This document shows, piece after piece, positions 50,431-60,316 of a stretch of DNA of 64,000 nucleotides. The notes under the pieces were generated by a model. That model saw only the letters and a program-made list of their open reading frames with translations. It did not search any database and was not told the DNA's origin. The stretch lies in NCBI GenBank assembly GCA_004123355.1, contig SCHM01000001.1, forward strand, positions 4,456,001 through 4,520,000. The letters run 5' to 3'. Made by a program: the position numbers and the translations under genes. Within the stretch, counting starts at the first letter, position 1. Each line of letters begins with the position of its first letter. The DNA is from Amphirosellinia nigrospora. Its lineage: Eukaryota; Ascomycota; Sordariomycetes; Xylariales; Xylariaceae.

Positions 50431-51870
50431 TCACCAGAGTTCCTTCAAGTCTCTCTTGGGTGCAAACTGAGGAGAATTGTCCCCCTCGTCAGGGCGGTCC
50501 CAGCCAAAGCGCTTCGCCATGTCTTCATCCAGCTCACCCTGATCATCTGAAGGACAATATCACCTACGACTGGTACAAATTTAAAGCCATGAAATGATCC
50601 ACCACCAACAACGTAAAGGTTGTCGGAATGCGGATGTGGGCAGATGATGAAGTCTTGGTTTGGCGTGTAGCCATCCCTAGTGAGTCTCAGACGGGCAACC
50701 TTCGCCAGCTTCGCTAAGGCTACTAAGGTGTTCCTTACTTACCAGCACATGCGATACTTGTTGGGTTCTAACCCCTTGATCCGGTCTCCATAGAGCTCCT
50801 TTTGCACTGTGTGAAGCTCGCCCTTTAGGACCTGAGGCATATCCTGTGACCATGTTAACTGACTTGTCGCAGATGGCGGGATCGATAAATGTTGTTTCGA
50901 TTTGTCGTGGTACACGGTATTGCTGAATCCGGTGTCGTGCGTACATTTCAGCACCTTGTTGTTCCCTGGAGGGATGGATTCGGCTGTAGCAACGAATGGT
51001 CAGCGGCGCGCCACACTCGAGAGCAATAACAGAAGTCAGCATTAGGGAGACGAGACCATCTAGCTTCGCCAGTAAAGCCATGACGGGACATTCTCCAAAC
51101 TTGTCCATCTCGCCGTCCGGGACCGTGTAAAGACACATCGGAGCCGCGGTCGCAACTAGTCGATGGCTAGCGTGAATCTCTGGTCTGTCAGGAGCGCTTT
51201 CGGCAAGAAGATATGGTATGAATGCTCCGGCTGCGAGGATGGTTCTATCTGCAAGGACTGTCCGCCCGTCCAAGGTCTCGGCTCCAATGCATGAGCCTTG
51301 TTCATCAAAGAGTAATTTGGCTGCGCCAGTATCGAAATAATTGACACCAAGGTCGATGGCAGCCTGAATAACAGTCTGAAGCACGGCAGCAGAATCGGCC
51401 CAGCCTGCAGTGGGACTCCAGAGCGACTGGGTGGCCATGGTCCAGTCTGCATTCCGGAAAATGCCACCGAACCGTGACTTGGCTTCGGCGGGATCAAGCA
51501 GGCTGGATGGGGCGTTGCCCTTGCCACACAAGAACTCCCAGTTGGCCATGATTTTAGTCATATATGCCTTGTCATAGGCGTAGAGCAGGCCGACTTTGTG
51601 GAAGTGTTGGCTGTAAAGGGGATCTTTGGTCCACGACTCCATTGCCTTGACCGCAAGCTTCATGTACATAAGATCGCCGTAGTCGCCTCGACAGAGCTTG
51701 TTGACATCGTGCCCGGCTGCATAGGGACAAGGGAATGGTGTGCGATCCAAGACGGTGACGTGGGAGTCGGGTGCCCACTTTTTTAGCGACAGGGCTGTCG
51801 GAGCGCCAAATGCGCCAGCGCCTATGACAAGCCATGATCGAGGAACGTCAGCATGCTGACTTGGGGCCAT
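50431..51870 (-). CDS. MSOX-family FAD-dependent amine oxidase (sarcosine/saccharopine/fructosyl-amino-acid oxidase type)
   Basis: The N-terminus reads WLVIGAGAFGAPTALSLK, the FAD-binding dinucleotide fold, followed by VTVLDR. GLLYAYDK and WADSAAVLQTVIQAAIDLGV match the MSOX family. Towards the C-terminus come KYRMCW/DGYTPNQDFIICPHPH, with the Cys that binds FAD covalently in this family, and GGGSFHGFKFVPVVG. One intron at 50677-50742 (66 bp, phase 2) fits exactly. Frame changes are needed between 50960 and 51070 and near 50545. The coding end is at 50431. The family oxidises secondary amines or N-substituted amino acids to imines, releasing hydrogen peroxide. It diverges from a D-amino-acid oxidase. 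Confidence 0.8.
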
Positions 51871-52548
51871 GTTCGCGGTAGGAGGTAAGTAGACGTGGAA
51901 TAGTTGGATGGATCGAGGCGGCCGAAGTCCTATTTGCGATGGAAGCTTAGAAACAAGGCGAAGTGCAAGTCGATGCCTCCTTAAGTACCTGTAACCAAAA
52001 TCCTACAAGCCACTCCCGCCGGCGGGGGGCGTATCTTCCCTTTCCCCTTTTCTCTTTTCTCTTTTCTCATTTCTCTTTTCTTCTTCTCACCATTGTGCTA
52101 CTACACTAGCAAAAAAAAAAAAAGATTACCATGTACATGCACCTACGCGGTGAGAGATCTGCAGAGCGATTCTCGATCACTTCCTCATAATGCCCTTGTC
52201 ACAAGACCCTGCACTGGAGCTTCTGGTATGAATTCAACACCCAGTGTATCGAGAGTCGCCCCTGCTGCCTTGGGAATCGCACGCCTTGTCTCCTGGGTGA
52301 ATATATCTCAAATTATATGTTTTCTCATTTTTTGAGTAGCATGCGTCGAGGCGCGATAGGCTGACCGACAGAATGCCTTACACCCCTATCAATTTAGTAC
52401 ACCCATTGCTCTCGAGACAGACAGGCAATCATGACGGCGCGAGGTGAATCAGGTCCCGTCTACCCGAGAGTGTGACTATATAAATGCTTCAATCGGACAC
52501 CTGTCTGGTAATGATTCTCTGTCCAGAAACGGGCTGCCATCAATAATC
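51871..52548. promoter_or_regulatory. Divergent promoter region, amine oxidase/D-amino-acid oxidase
   Basis: A 678 bp region between two flavin oxidase starts. A C/T tract at 52036-52088 lies on the amine oxidase side. It is followed by an A run near 52112-52124. No gene is supported. Confidence 0.55.
52476..52485 (+). promoter_or_regulatory. TATA box candidate for the D-amino-acid oxidase gene
   Basis: CTATATAAAT lies about 65-70 bp before the ATG at 52549, at a distance typical for fungal TATA elements with short leaders. Confidence 0.45.
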
Positions 52549-53982
52549 ATGTCTCTCGATTCAAGAATCGTGGTTCTTGGGTAAGAGAATATAACTACTC
52601 TCTAAATTACAACATTGCCGTCGATCCACTAACATTAACGTAGGGCAGGCGTCCTGGGGCTCACGACCGCCCTTCAACTTACCCGCAAGGGCTATAAGCA
52701 TATTTTGGTCGTTGCCAAACACATGCCAAGTGACCATCATCTGGATTATTGCAGTTCCTGGGCAGGAGTGAATTGGATTCCGTAAGGACCTACCCCAGTC
52801 CCATCCATCTACCGCTCAAACACCATACCTATGTACTAAGTGGTCCTCTGAAGTGTCTCAGAGGAAGGATCGAAGAAGCTCGGTGGGATCTGGAGACATG
52901 GGATGAGCTGATTCGCTTGGCCAAAGACGTCCCTGCCGCAGGGGTGTGGATATCTGGTAGGCTTTGTCATCGCAAACCCCGAAAGCTCTGATGCTAACAG
53001 CCCATATTATCTCCAAGATAAAACGGTCTATGGTAGAGACCAGAACAAAATGGAAGAGTTGCAGGCGATGTGGTACAAGGATATCGTCTACGATGTGAGA
53101 ACCTGTTCCACTTGCCTTCCTCTTCCTTCTTCAAGTTTTCTATCCACCATTCTAACGAAACGTCGGGCGGGCTAGTTCTCAATGCTGGAAAAGCACCAGG
53201 TCCCTCAGACATCGCGGATTGGGGGATGTTCTTTCGCACAATTGGACTGGATCCCAGTATTTACCTCACTATCTACAGGCTCAGTGTCTCTCTGCGGGGT
53301 TAAGTTCCGCCGACACACCATCGGGCACATTCGCGAGGCCTTCACCGCCGATAACAGCAGCAACAGAGGTACAACACCACTGATGGATGTAGCTGATGGT
53401 GGTGAATTGCACAGGACTCTGGGCTTCCAAATTGGGTGGTGTTATGGATGGTCTGGTTAGGCCTATGCGAGGCCAACTTGTCATTGTCGAAAACGAGAGC
53501 AACGGCCAATACCGCTATCCGTACCAACGATATGCGAGCAGACATTGGGGAGTCCTGCTATATCAAAAATCGTCCTGCTGGTAAGATATCTATATTTGTT
53601 AGTATTATATTCGAACTTCTAACAAGTTGCTTCGACAGGTGGCGGAACTGTCTGGGGGGCTGCTTTGATTTGAGTTCGAGCTGGAATCAAGAGCCCGACA
53701 TGGCACTGGCCAGAGGATTATGGAGCGTGCAGTGAAGCTCTGTCCACAACTTGTGCTTCTGGTTGTGGTGCTGAGGCTTGCGCGTCGTCAGACATCAGGT
53801 TGGTCTGCGGCCTTTCCGAGAAGGGGGGCTCGAATCGAGCGCGATATCCTTGAGACGACGGGCTTGGGCCGCTAAGAATCGTGCACTGCTATGGCTCTGG
53901 TAGCTTCGGCTTTCAGGCGAGCTACGGCATAGCGAACAAAGCAGTTATGCTAGTAGGCGAGACTCTCGCGGCGAAGTCTTAA
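52549..53982 (+). CDS. D-amino-acid oxidase
   Basis: The first exon (52549-52580) encodes MSLDSRIVVLG and joins in phase to AGVLGLTTALQLTRKG. This gives the FAD-binding GxGxxG, followed by VVAKHMPSD and YCSSWAGVNW. Later blocks are EARWDLETWDEL, VVNCTGLWASKLGGV, RPMRGQLVIVENES and GGCFDLSS. QVGLRPFREGG contains the substrate-binding Arg, and VHCYGSGSFGFQASYG leads to the stop at 53982. At least five short introns are present (52581-52643 is clear; others start near 52782, 52950, 53094 and 53582). A few frame changes are needed. The C-terminus ends AKS, which is close to but not a standard peroxisomal SKL. The enzyme deaminates D-amino acids to keto acids with hydrogen peroxide release. Confidence 0.82.
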
Positions 53983-54849
53983 TCACTGGATCAGGGGGTT
54001 ACTGTGTCACGATTTTCAGTTACATGTTGGAATGCCCCAAGGCGAATGATACAGTCGGCGCCTCCAGATCAGCCCTCGTCTTCAAATGTCGTCGGCTTGT
54101 CTTGGCTTGCCTTGTACACTCCCTACAGTGCCAATGGATCACCCCAGATTGATTGATTGATTGATAGTGGTGAACGTCATAGGAATACTAAGTATGCTAA
54201 GCTACCTAATATCCAAACCCCCTTAAGGGTATTGGACGTGGCGATCTATTCTATTATATATTATTATGACGGCTATAGCAGCTAATTTTTAGTTTGAAGA
54301 GCGTGCTATGTTATAACTCCTTGTTTATTTTTTAGGACTACCCCGTCCTCGTCCTTCCCTTTCTATTCCCCCCCCCCCTTAAAAGTTTCTCCCTTTTTAC
54401 TCTCGCAACAAAGCCATAGCCCGCCCATCACAGAAGTCATATCTCAGCCCATACTACGCAGCCTTTGTGACAAGGACTTGCGCTCAACCGCTTGGAATTC
54501 GGAGCTCAATTCTGCTAATAATATCTTGGGGGTCTCTAGGGGCTCTGGCTTCTTTCACGCCTGCCGTCAATTCATAGACGAATTCCTGGGACTTCTGCCC
54601 CCTCGGTAGACCTCCGAGAGTATAACTCCTCGAGAGGGGTTAAGGCTGTTCTAATCAATGCTATTGCACCAATATACGTGTCTCAGCTCACGGAAATAGT
54701 CGGAGTGATATCGGCCTTCCAGGACCTTCCAGGAGTCTCTAGGAGTCCGTATGGCTCCCGTGGCTAAGTCTTGTGGCTGGTTCATGTGACAGTTTTATCC
54801 TTGAAGACCCGCCTTGGACAGGTTTATGAGTGGATTACAGTCAACGAAG
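53983..54849. other. Intergenic stretch with simple repeats
   Basis: A short GATT/ATTG tandem repeat lies at about 54147-54165 and a run of about eleven Cs at about 54368-54378. AT-rich at 54240-54320. No gene is supported. Confidence 0.45.
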
Positions 54850-55305
54850 GCTGAATCTACGAGAAGACTAATAAAGAATGGTTTGTGTACAAAGTTGTCT
54901 TCGAACTAGCTGGAGGACCAAGTAAGTTTTGTGCACTTGATCAATTACTTGAACAAGCTAACTTATAGGGTTTAATAGAAGTAGTTGATATCAAGCACGA
55001 CTTGAAGTGTCCTAGCAAGGCTCGTAACGAGCTCGACGGACCTTACGTTATTTGGCCGGCTATGGCGGCCGTTACTGGCGCCAACCAGAGAATGATTTCG
55101 GCCCGCACCATTTTCGACGCGGCCATGTACTCATATGCTTACCTGCCACAACGCACGAAGGGTCCATTATTGCAGAGCCACAAATGGAGGACTGGGACAT
55201 CTCGTTGGCAGACCTGATGAATTCGAGTGTTGCCCCTCATTCGACGATGTTCTTGTATCAAGTCTTCTCGCTTTTGCTCAAGCTAGATGATGTCAGTAGC
55301 CTTAA
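54850..55305 (+). CDS. Possible exons of an unrecognised gene
   Basis: A good intron candidate at 54922-54968 (GTAAGT, branch GCTAAC, TATAG) is followed by an open stretch reading GLIEVVDIKHDLKCPSK and LDGPYVIWPAMAA. A second frame carries EDWDISLADLMNSSVAPHS. The pieces look protein-like, but the frames do not join without changes, and I do not recognise the family. It may belong with the exon at 55654-56037. Confidence 0.28.
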
Positions 55306-55653
55306 AATGTACGTTTCACTCTCTTCTGATCTCTTTAATTACAACATCCATTAATCACATCTTGATCCCTTGCGAACTATATCAGTAAGCTAGGTAGCTA
55401 CCAAGTATACCCTTGTCCACGATGTCTTAGTCTAAATTTCATCCCTTTTCTTTTAGTTACACTCGCTGAGACTGTTGCACCGCCAACCAAGGCACGTGTC
55501 ACATCACAATTATTATTCTATTTCTTTCTAACAGCGATTAGATAGCTTTCTCCTGTTCCTTCTCCTGAGATTGCGGCGAGCGAAGATGGCAAGCAACGTA
55601 AGTATTGCATCATTAACCCCGTATTCAATTTCTTTATTGTTCCCTTCTAATAG

Positions 55654-56037
55654 TACTGCATAGATGTTGATAATGGCAAGCGACCTATTGAGCCATCTTT
55701 CTTTGGCGCCGGCTATGGAACTTTCGACCCTACTAAGTATGTTCTAAAGAATCATTTATCAAGGCAACGCAGTTCCATCAGTGGCGGCCCCTCTCATAGT
55801 CCCGTCCACCATCACAAGACTACTATAAATCGCAAAGCCCCTGCCGAGCAGAAGACCTGTAGTACAGAGACCATGCCTTTGACCATCGCCAGCCCCTCTC
55901 TTGGACCCTCCTATGACTTGAGTCCTAAACAGCAAAGCTCAAGTCATTTTACTGGTCCACCCAGCAGCCTTCCCGAAAAGCATCTGGGATTCCTTCTATG
56001 TATGGTGATAAGTATGAAGGAAGCAGTTAAGGCCTAG
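55654..56037 (+). CDS. Open 3' exon without its own start, unrecognised
   Basis: A 127-codon open frame begins directly after an acceptor-like CTTCTAATAG and runs to a TAG at 56035-56037. It reads YCIDVDNGKRPIEPSFFGAG, then a Ser/Pro/His-rich tail. No early ATG exists in the frame. A short preceding exon ATGGCAAGCAAC with a GTAAGT donor lies at about 55586-55597 and would join in phase, giving MASN then YCIDVD. That yields a plausible small two-exon gene of about 131 residues. Function unknown. Confidence 0.42.
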   Translation, partial: YCIDVDNGKRPIEPSFFGAGYGTFDPTKYVLKNHLSRQRSSISGGPSHSPVHHHKTTINRKAPAEQKTCSTETMPLTIASPSLGPSYDLSPKQQSSSHFTGPPSSLPEKHLGFLLCMVISMKEAVKA

Positions 56038-56946
56038 GCCAAGCTTAACTGAGTGACCCGGCATTTGGCAAGGTATTTCAATCTGTAAGAGTACAATGAT
56101 TTGCTTTGGGATGAGATAAAGTTTGAAACGGGACTCAGAGTTAAGCCACGACGGGCATAAGTTCCGCGATAGCTTTTGTCACGGAGATGTGGAGTCTTTA
56201 TACCGTTGTAGCCATATGGCGACAACGGCGTCGTTTTGTCCGTCACAGTTTTCCTGTAGCAATAAACACAGACAGGCACGGGAATACGACCAAGAGGTTC
56301 CATATGATGTGCACTTCTAAACAATTGGTTCTCTACGGCACGCTTTAGGGTGCTTGGTGTGATAAGACTTTATAATTATTCATATGATTATAGGGTCTCT
56401 GATTTCCTTCTTCCCTTTACAACTCAACCTCGCTTATGCCATTATTATGAAACAGATCTTGAAGCCCCCCTTCTCCCTAAGACCTCCGGGCGCAGGCGCT
56501 TCGAGAAGAGTCCGCACTATACGTGGCTAATTCGATCAACGCTCCTTTTATCTTCTTCCATAAGTCTCGAACTTTAAGGGCTCGAAAGCGTGTCGTAAAA
56601 AGGATAATTGTGCGGCGTAGCAGATGTTAGATCTATAGAACTAATGCCCTCTGCGGGAACTAATAGGGCCCCGTCCACTTCTAGCCAATTATGTGCCCGC
56701 CAATACGATGCTCCACAGCCTATTTCTGTATGGCCATCTTGTTCGCAGCCAATAGGAGAATAATGAATACGACTAGTATACGGATGGCTAACCAATGACG
56801 GCTGTGCAGTTCCTCGCGACTGTTGGTTTCACTTCCAACCCGAGATGGGACAGGACCGTTTCCTCACTTCTCTTCACTGTATTATCAGTCGCCTCGGGTC
56901 TTCGGTGCTACAGAGTACGTGCGTACGGGGATCCGCGAAGGCCGCT
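56038..56946. other. Intergenic stretch
   Basis: Upstream region of the Zn2Cys6 regulator. Short frames on both strands have no motif. Confidence 0.4.
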
Positions 56947-58265
56947 ATGCAAAGAAGATCAGCCAAAAAGTCCAGACATGGCTGCAAAGAATGCAAGCGG
57001 CGTCACGTGAAATGCGACGAGAGTAAACCCTCCTGCGTCAATTGTAAAGTCCGTCAGTCGCCGTGCTCGTTTCTCTCCAGTCTTTCTATCCCACCACCAA
57101 GGTCCACTACCTCCACGCCATCTCCGAATCCGACAACTGCGTCTGGGTCCCACCCGTCGCCGGCAGAGCATGTGGCCCCATATACTGCTAAAGTCATATC
57201 GCCCCCGAGTTCTGACCATGAATTGGCCGCTCCTTTGTCTTTGTCCCATGCCGGGCCAACGTTCACAATTAGCTCTTTGATCTCGACGGATTATTCATTC
57301 AAACTTCATCACTTAGAGCTCCTACATAACTTTAGAACGGGTGTGCTAGGGATCAACATTCCGGATTCCGCTGCGCTTGATGGTTATATGGCCATGACGG
57401 TCGGGGAAGCCGCTCAAGCCCCATACTTGATGGACCAAGTCCTTGCTATATCGGCAGCCAATATGAGCACCAAGCGACCACATCAACGGCGCTTTTATGA
57501 GAAAGAGGCGACGCATCTACAAACCCGTGGGCTCGCCTCATTCAACGCCGCCCAAGCTGCAGCCGATAACTCCTTGGCCGGCTTCGTCTTTTCCACGCTT
57601 CTCTCACAGCAGGTCCTTTTTGACGCCTTTTCAACCCGCGCTGATTTCCCGACGTTTCTGGATAGGTTGGTGACCTCGTTCCATATCTGCGGCGGCGTGC
57701 GAATCATGACGGGGAAATCGTGGCCATATATCATGGCCCAATATCGAAAGCAAACCGGGATAAGTCTCCCTGGGAATTCCTAGCTGGCAGCGGCCCTGAG
57801 AACTTGCTTACGATGAAGCTGTCTCGGTTAGAGAGCCTACTTGCAGCAGAAAACCTTTCTCCGTCTGTATTAGATCCTTGTAACACTGCTCTACGCTTGC
57901 TGCGAGATATATCATATGCACCATCGCCAGACCGCCCGCGTTTCTCAACCATCCGAACTGTCCGCGTGCTTCAGTGGGCGGTGCAAGTCCCACCTGATTT
58001 CATTCAACTTCTAGAGCAGCGGCGACCCGAATCCCTCGTTATAACGGCCTACTATGCGTTGCTGATACATGATACAAAAGATTACTGGGCATATGGCGAC
58101 GCTGGTGCTTTCATGATCCGATCTATTACGAAATTCTTGGGAAACTATTGGGCCGATTGGCTTGCATGGCCAAATGAGGTGTTGGACTCAACAAACCCTA
58201 CCAATGGGGCGGGATCCTTGCCAATAGACATAGGTATGCAGTACAGGATAGACGAGCTGACGTGA
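56947..58265 (+). CDS. Zn2Cys6 fungal transcription factor
   Basis: ATG 56947 is chosen because it places the DNA-binding domain at the N-terminus: HGCKECKRRHVKCDE then PSCVNCKVRQSPC, a complete six-cysteine binuclear cluster with its basic patch. A Ser/Pro-rich linker follows, then a helical C-terminal domain starting near FKLHHLELLHNF with YLMDQVLAISAANMS and LASFNAAQ. This is the pattern of the fungal regulators whose C-terminus resembles sterol-uptake-type factors. One frame change between 57725 and 57780 separates the two halves. The second half (WEFLAGSGPENLL onward) continues to 58265. Target genes are unknown; a kinase and a glutaminase lie downstream. Confidence 0.8.
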
Positions 58266-58612
58266 GAGGGTAGCTTATGAGGGTGTGACGCCGTCTCCTC
58301 TAGAAGTATATAGAAGTGCTAACAAATAATGATGTCTCATGCTACTGGATATAATTCCTACCCGGTTTTGATAAGGTCGGATCAGCAGCTAAGATGTTAT
58401 CACGAAGCTTGGAACTTTATAATAGTATATGGTGGTCCTCTTTGAAGGGCAGGTATTTTCTATACGGGATACCAGAATACTATAATACAAATGATATGAA
58501 GGTATTGTTACATTGTTAAGCCAATATCAACCTACATTATATGTTTAAACGCGAGACCGCTTCCGAGAATGTAATGAATAGGACCCCAGTTCCATCTTTA
58601 AAATCCACGGGA
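58266..58612. other. Convergent intergenic stretch
   Basis: 3' regions of the Zn2Cys6 regulator (plus) and the kinase (minus). No feature is recognised. Confidence 0.4.
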
Positions 58613-59980
58613 TCAAGCATTATGCACAAGCTCTTGTAAAAGGAGACGGATCACGTAATCCGTTTCCCGGGCTGCGTTGACACCATAATATCCCGCCGTC
58701 CTGGTTGCCACGGCATTCTTGCAGACCTCGAGCACTACGGCGAGGCTCGGACGCTGGTTTTCGTCTTGAGCGAGACACCAGGCGATAAGATCACGCAAAT
58801 CAGGATCCAACAGCGGGAACGGCTCCCGACCATCATTACGCGGCAGGATGTCCGTAGCCAGCGTGGTTATGCCGTGGTGTACCCGCAGTTGATTAAATGC
58901 AATGTTTGGGAAGTCACAGATGATCATGTAGTACATCTGTTTGCTGATATCGAACAGATTCCGCTCGTTGCTCCGCGCGCGCACTAGCGATAGCCCGAAA
59001 TCTATGAGCTTCATGGGCGGTACGACGGCGTGCTCTGGGAAATCTCCCGGCGTGCCGAGGAGCACGTTCCCCGAATGCATGTCGCAATGCATGATGTTGG
59101 CTGGAGCTGATCCATCAGTCGGTATCTCCTCGAGCCTTGCCGGTGAGCCAGGTGGTTGATTCGGCGGGTACTTCATAGCGACGCATGCTCTCACCACTTG
59201 TATCTCGGAGTTAGCGGGCGAAACTTGGACCTCATGCCCCTTATCGTCAGTGATACTCACAACACAAGTAGAAACTCCATAATACCCGATTTGGTAATCT
59301 CCTCATGTTCTTTTCATTCATAGCGTTTATTAGGTTTAATATGGACCCGTTTTCAAGGTGTTCGAGGACGAGCGTCGGCCCCGGAAGCCCGGTCAAGATG
59401 TGTTTCCGTCTCTGTACTACTCTGGAGGCCATTCGGCTAAATACTCCTGCTCGACGTCGTGCAAACCCGTCGTAGGTTGTGGTAACCACTCTCGCGATAT
59501 GCGCCGAGCCACCAAGTCTCTGATTACAAGCAGTCGGGTCAGTGAGATGTCTCCAAATGAGTTGTGGCAGACCTCCGCCCTACGGTAAGCAGGATCCTGT
59601 CTCAAGGGGGGGGCGGATTTGTCGCGACATACTGACATTACCCGGATCTCCTGTTCCAGTTCTTTCTCGGCCTTCTCTGTCAGTGCCCTCTTCACGACGA
59701 GTTTCCGCGAGCTCCTGCCAACGCGCTTCTCTCTCACACTATATACCACCCCAAACGCTCCGGTGCCGATAACTTCACCAAACTGGAAGTTTGTTAGGCT
59801 GTTGAAGTGGTCGCGTACCACGCGCTTAGCTTCCTCGGCAATCCCATCCCCGCTTTGTTGTGCTGAGCGGACATTCACTACTACAAATCCTTCCAGCGAG
59901 TCGCGCACCGCCGCAGGGCGGCCAGAGTCGGTCCCGAATAGGTTGTTAGGCACAAAAACACGTCCAGTCAATCCGGACAT
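58613..59980 (-). CDS. Protein kinase, fungal type
   Basis: The start at 59980 gives MSGLTGRVFVPNNLFG. The glycine loop is GTGAFGVVY, the ATP lysine is in LVVKRAL, and the hinge region reads GPTLVLEHLENGSI. The catalytic loop is HCDMHSGNVLL, where HRD is replaced by HCD but the catalytic Asp and metal-binding Asn remain. The DFG is intact (LIDFGLS). An intron at 59197-59260 (64 bp, GTGAGT donor, GCTAAC branch) joins LC and LVRACVAMKYPP in phase. A second intron is likely near 59571-59636, and one frame change near 59520 leads into GGSAHIARVV. The substrate is unknown. Fungal genomes carry many such single-domain kinases. Confidence 0.75.
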
Positions 59981-60316
59981 CGTTGCAAGCGTGGTTCGGA
60001 CGTCGAGTTAATCCCAGCGCGAAGTCATGAACGCAGTCAAAGCCATCCGCTGGGTATCTATTGGGTTTTCTATTGGCATGGGTATGAGAATAAGCCACTA
60101 CGCGTAAGAGACAAATGGCTCTTCCCGGATTTGTAACCTCAACAAAGACGAGAGTTTTAAGACAAAGACATTCAATATTCCCACAGACATCTTTGTCTAA
60201 TTCATTCAGTACCCAAAATTTTAACTCTGAACGACACAAGACGCAGATACATGAAAATCTGGCTTCCCAATGTCTCTACTTCTCTATAGCCAGTTTCTAG
60301 AATACTGAGTCTGGTA
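59981..60316. other. Short intergenic stretch
   Basis: Lies between the kinase start and the glutaminase stop. No motif is recognised. Confidence 0.4.
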
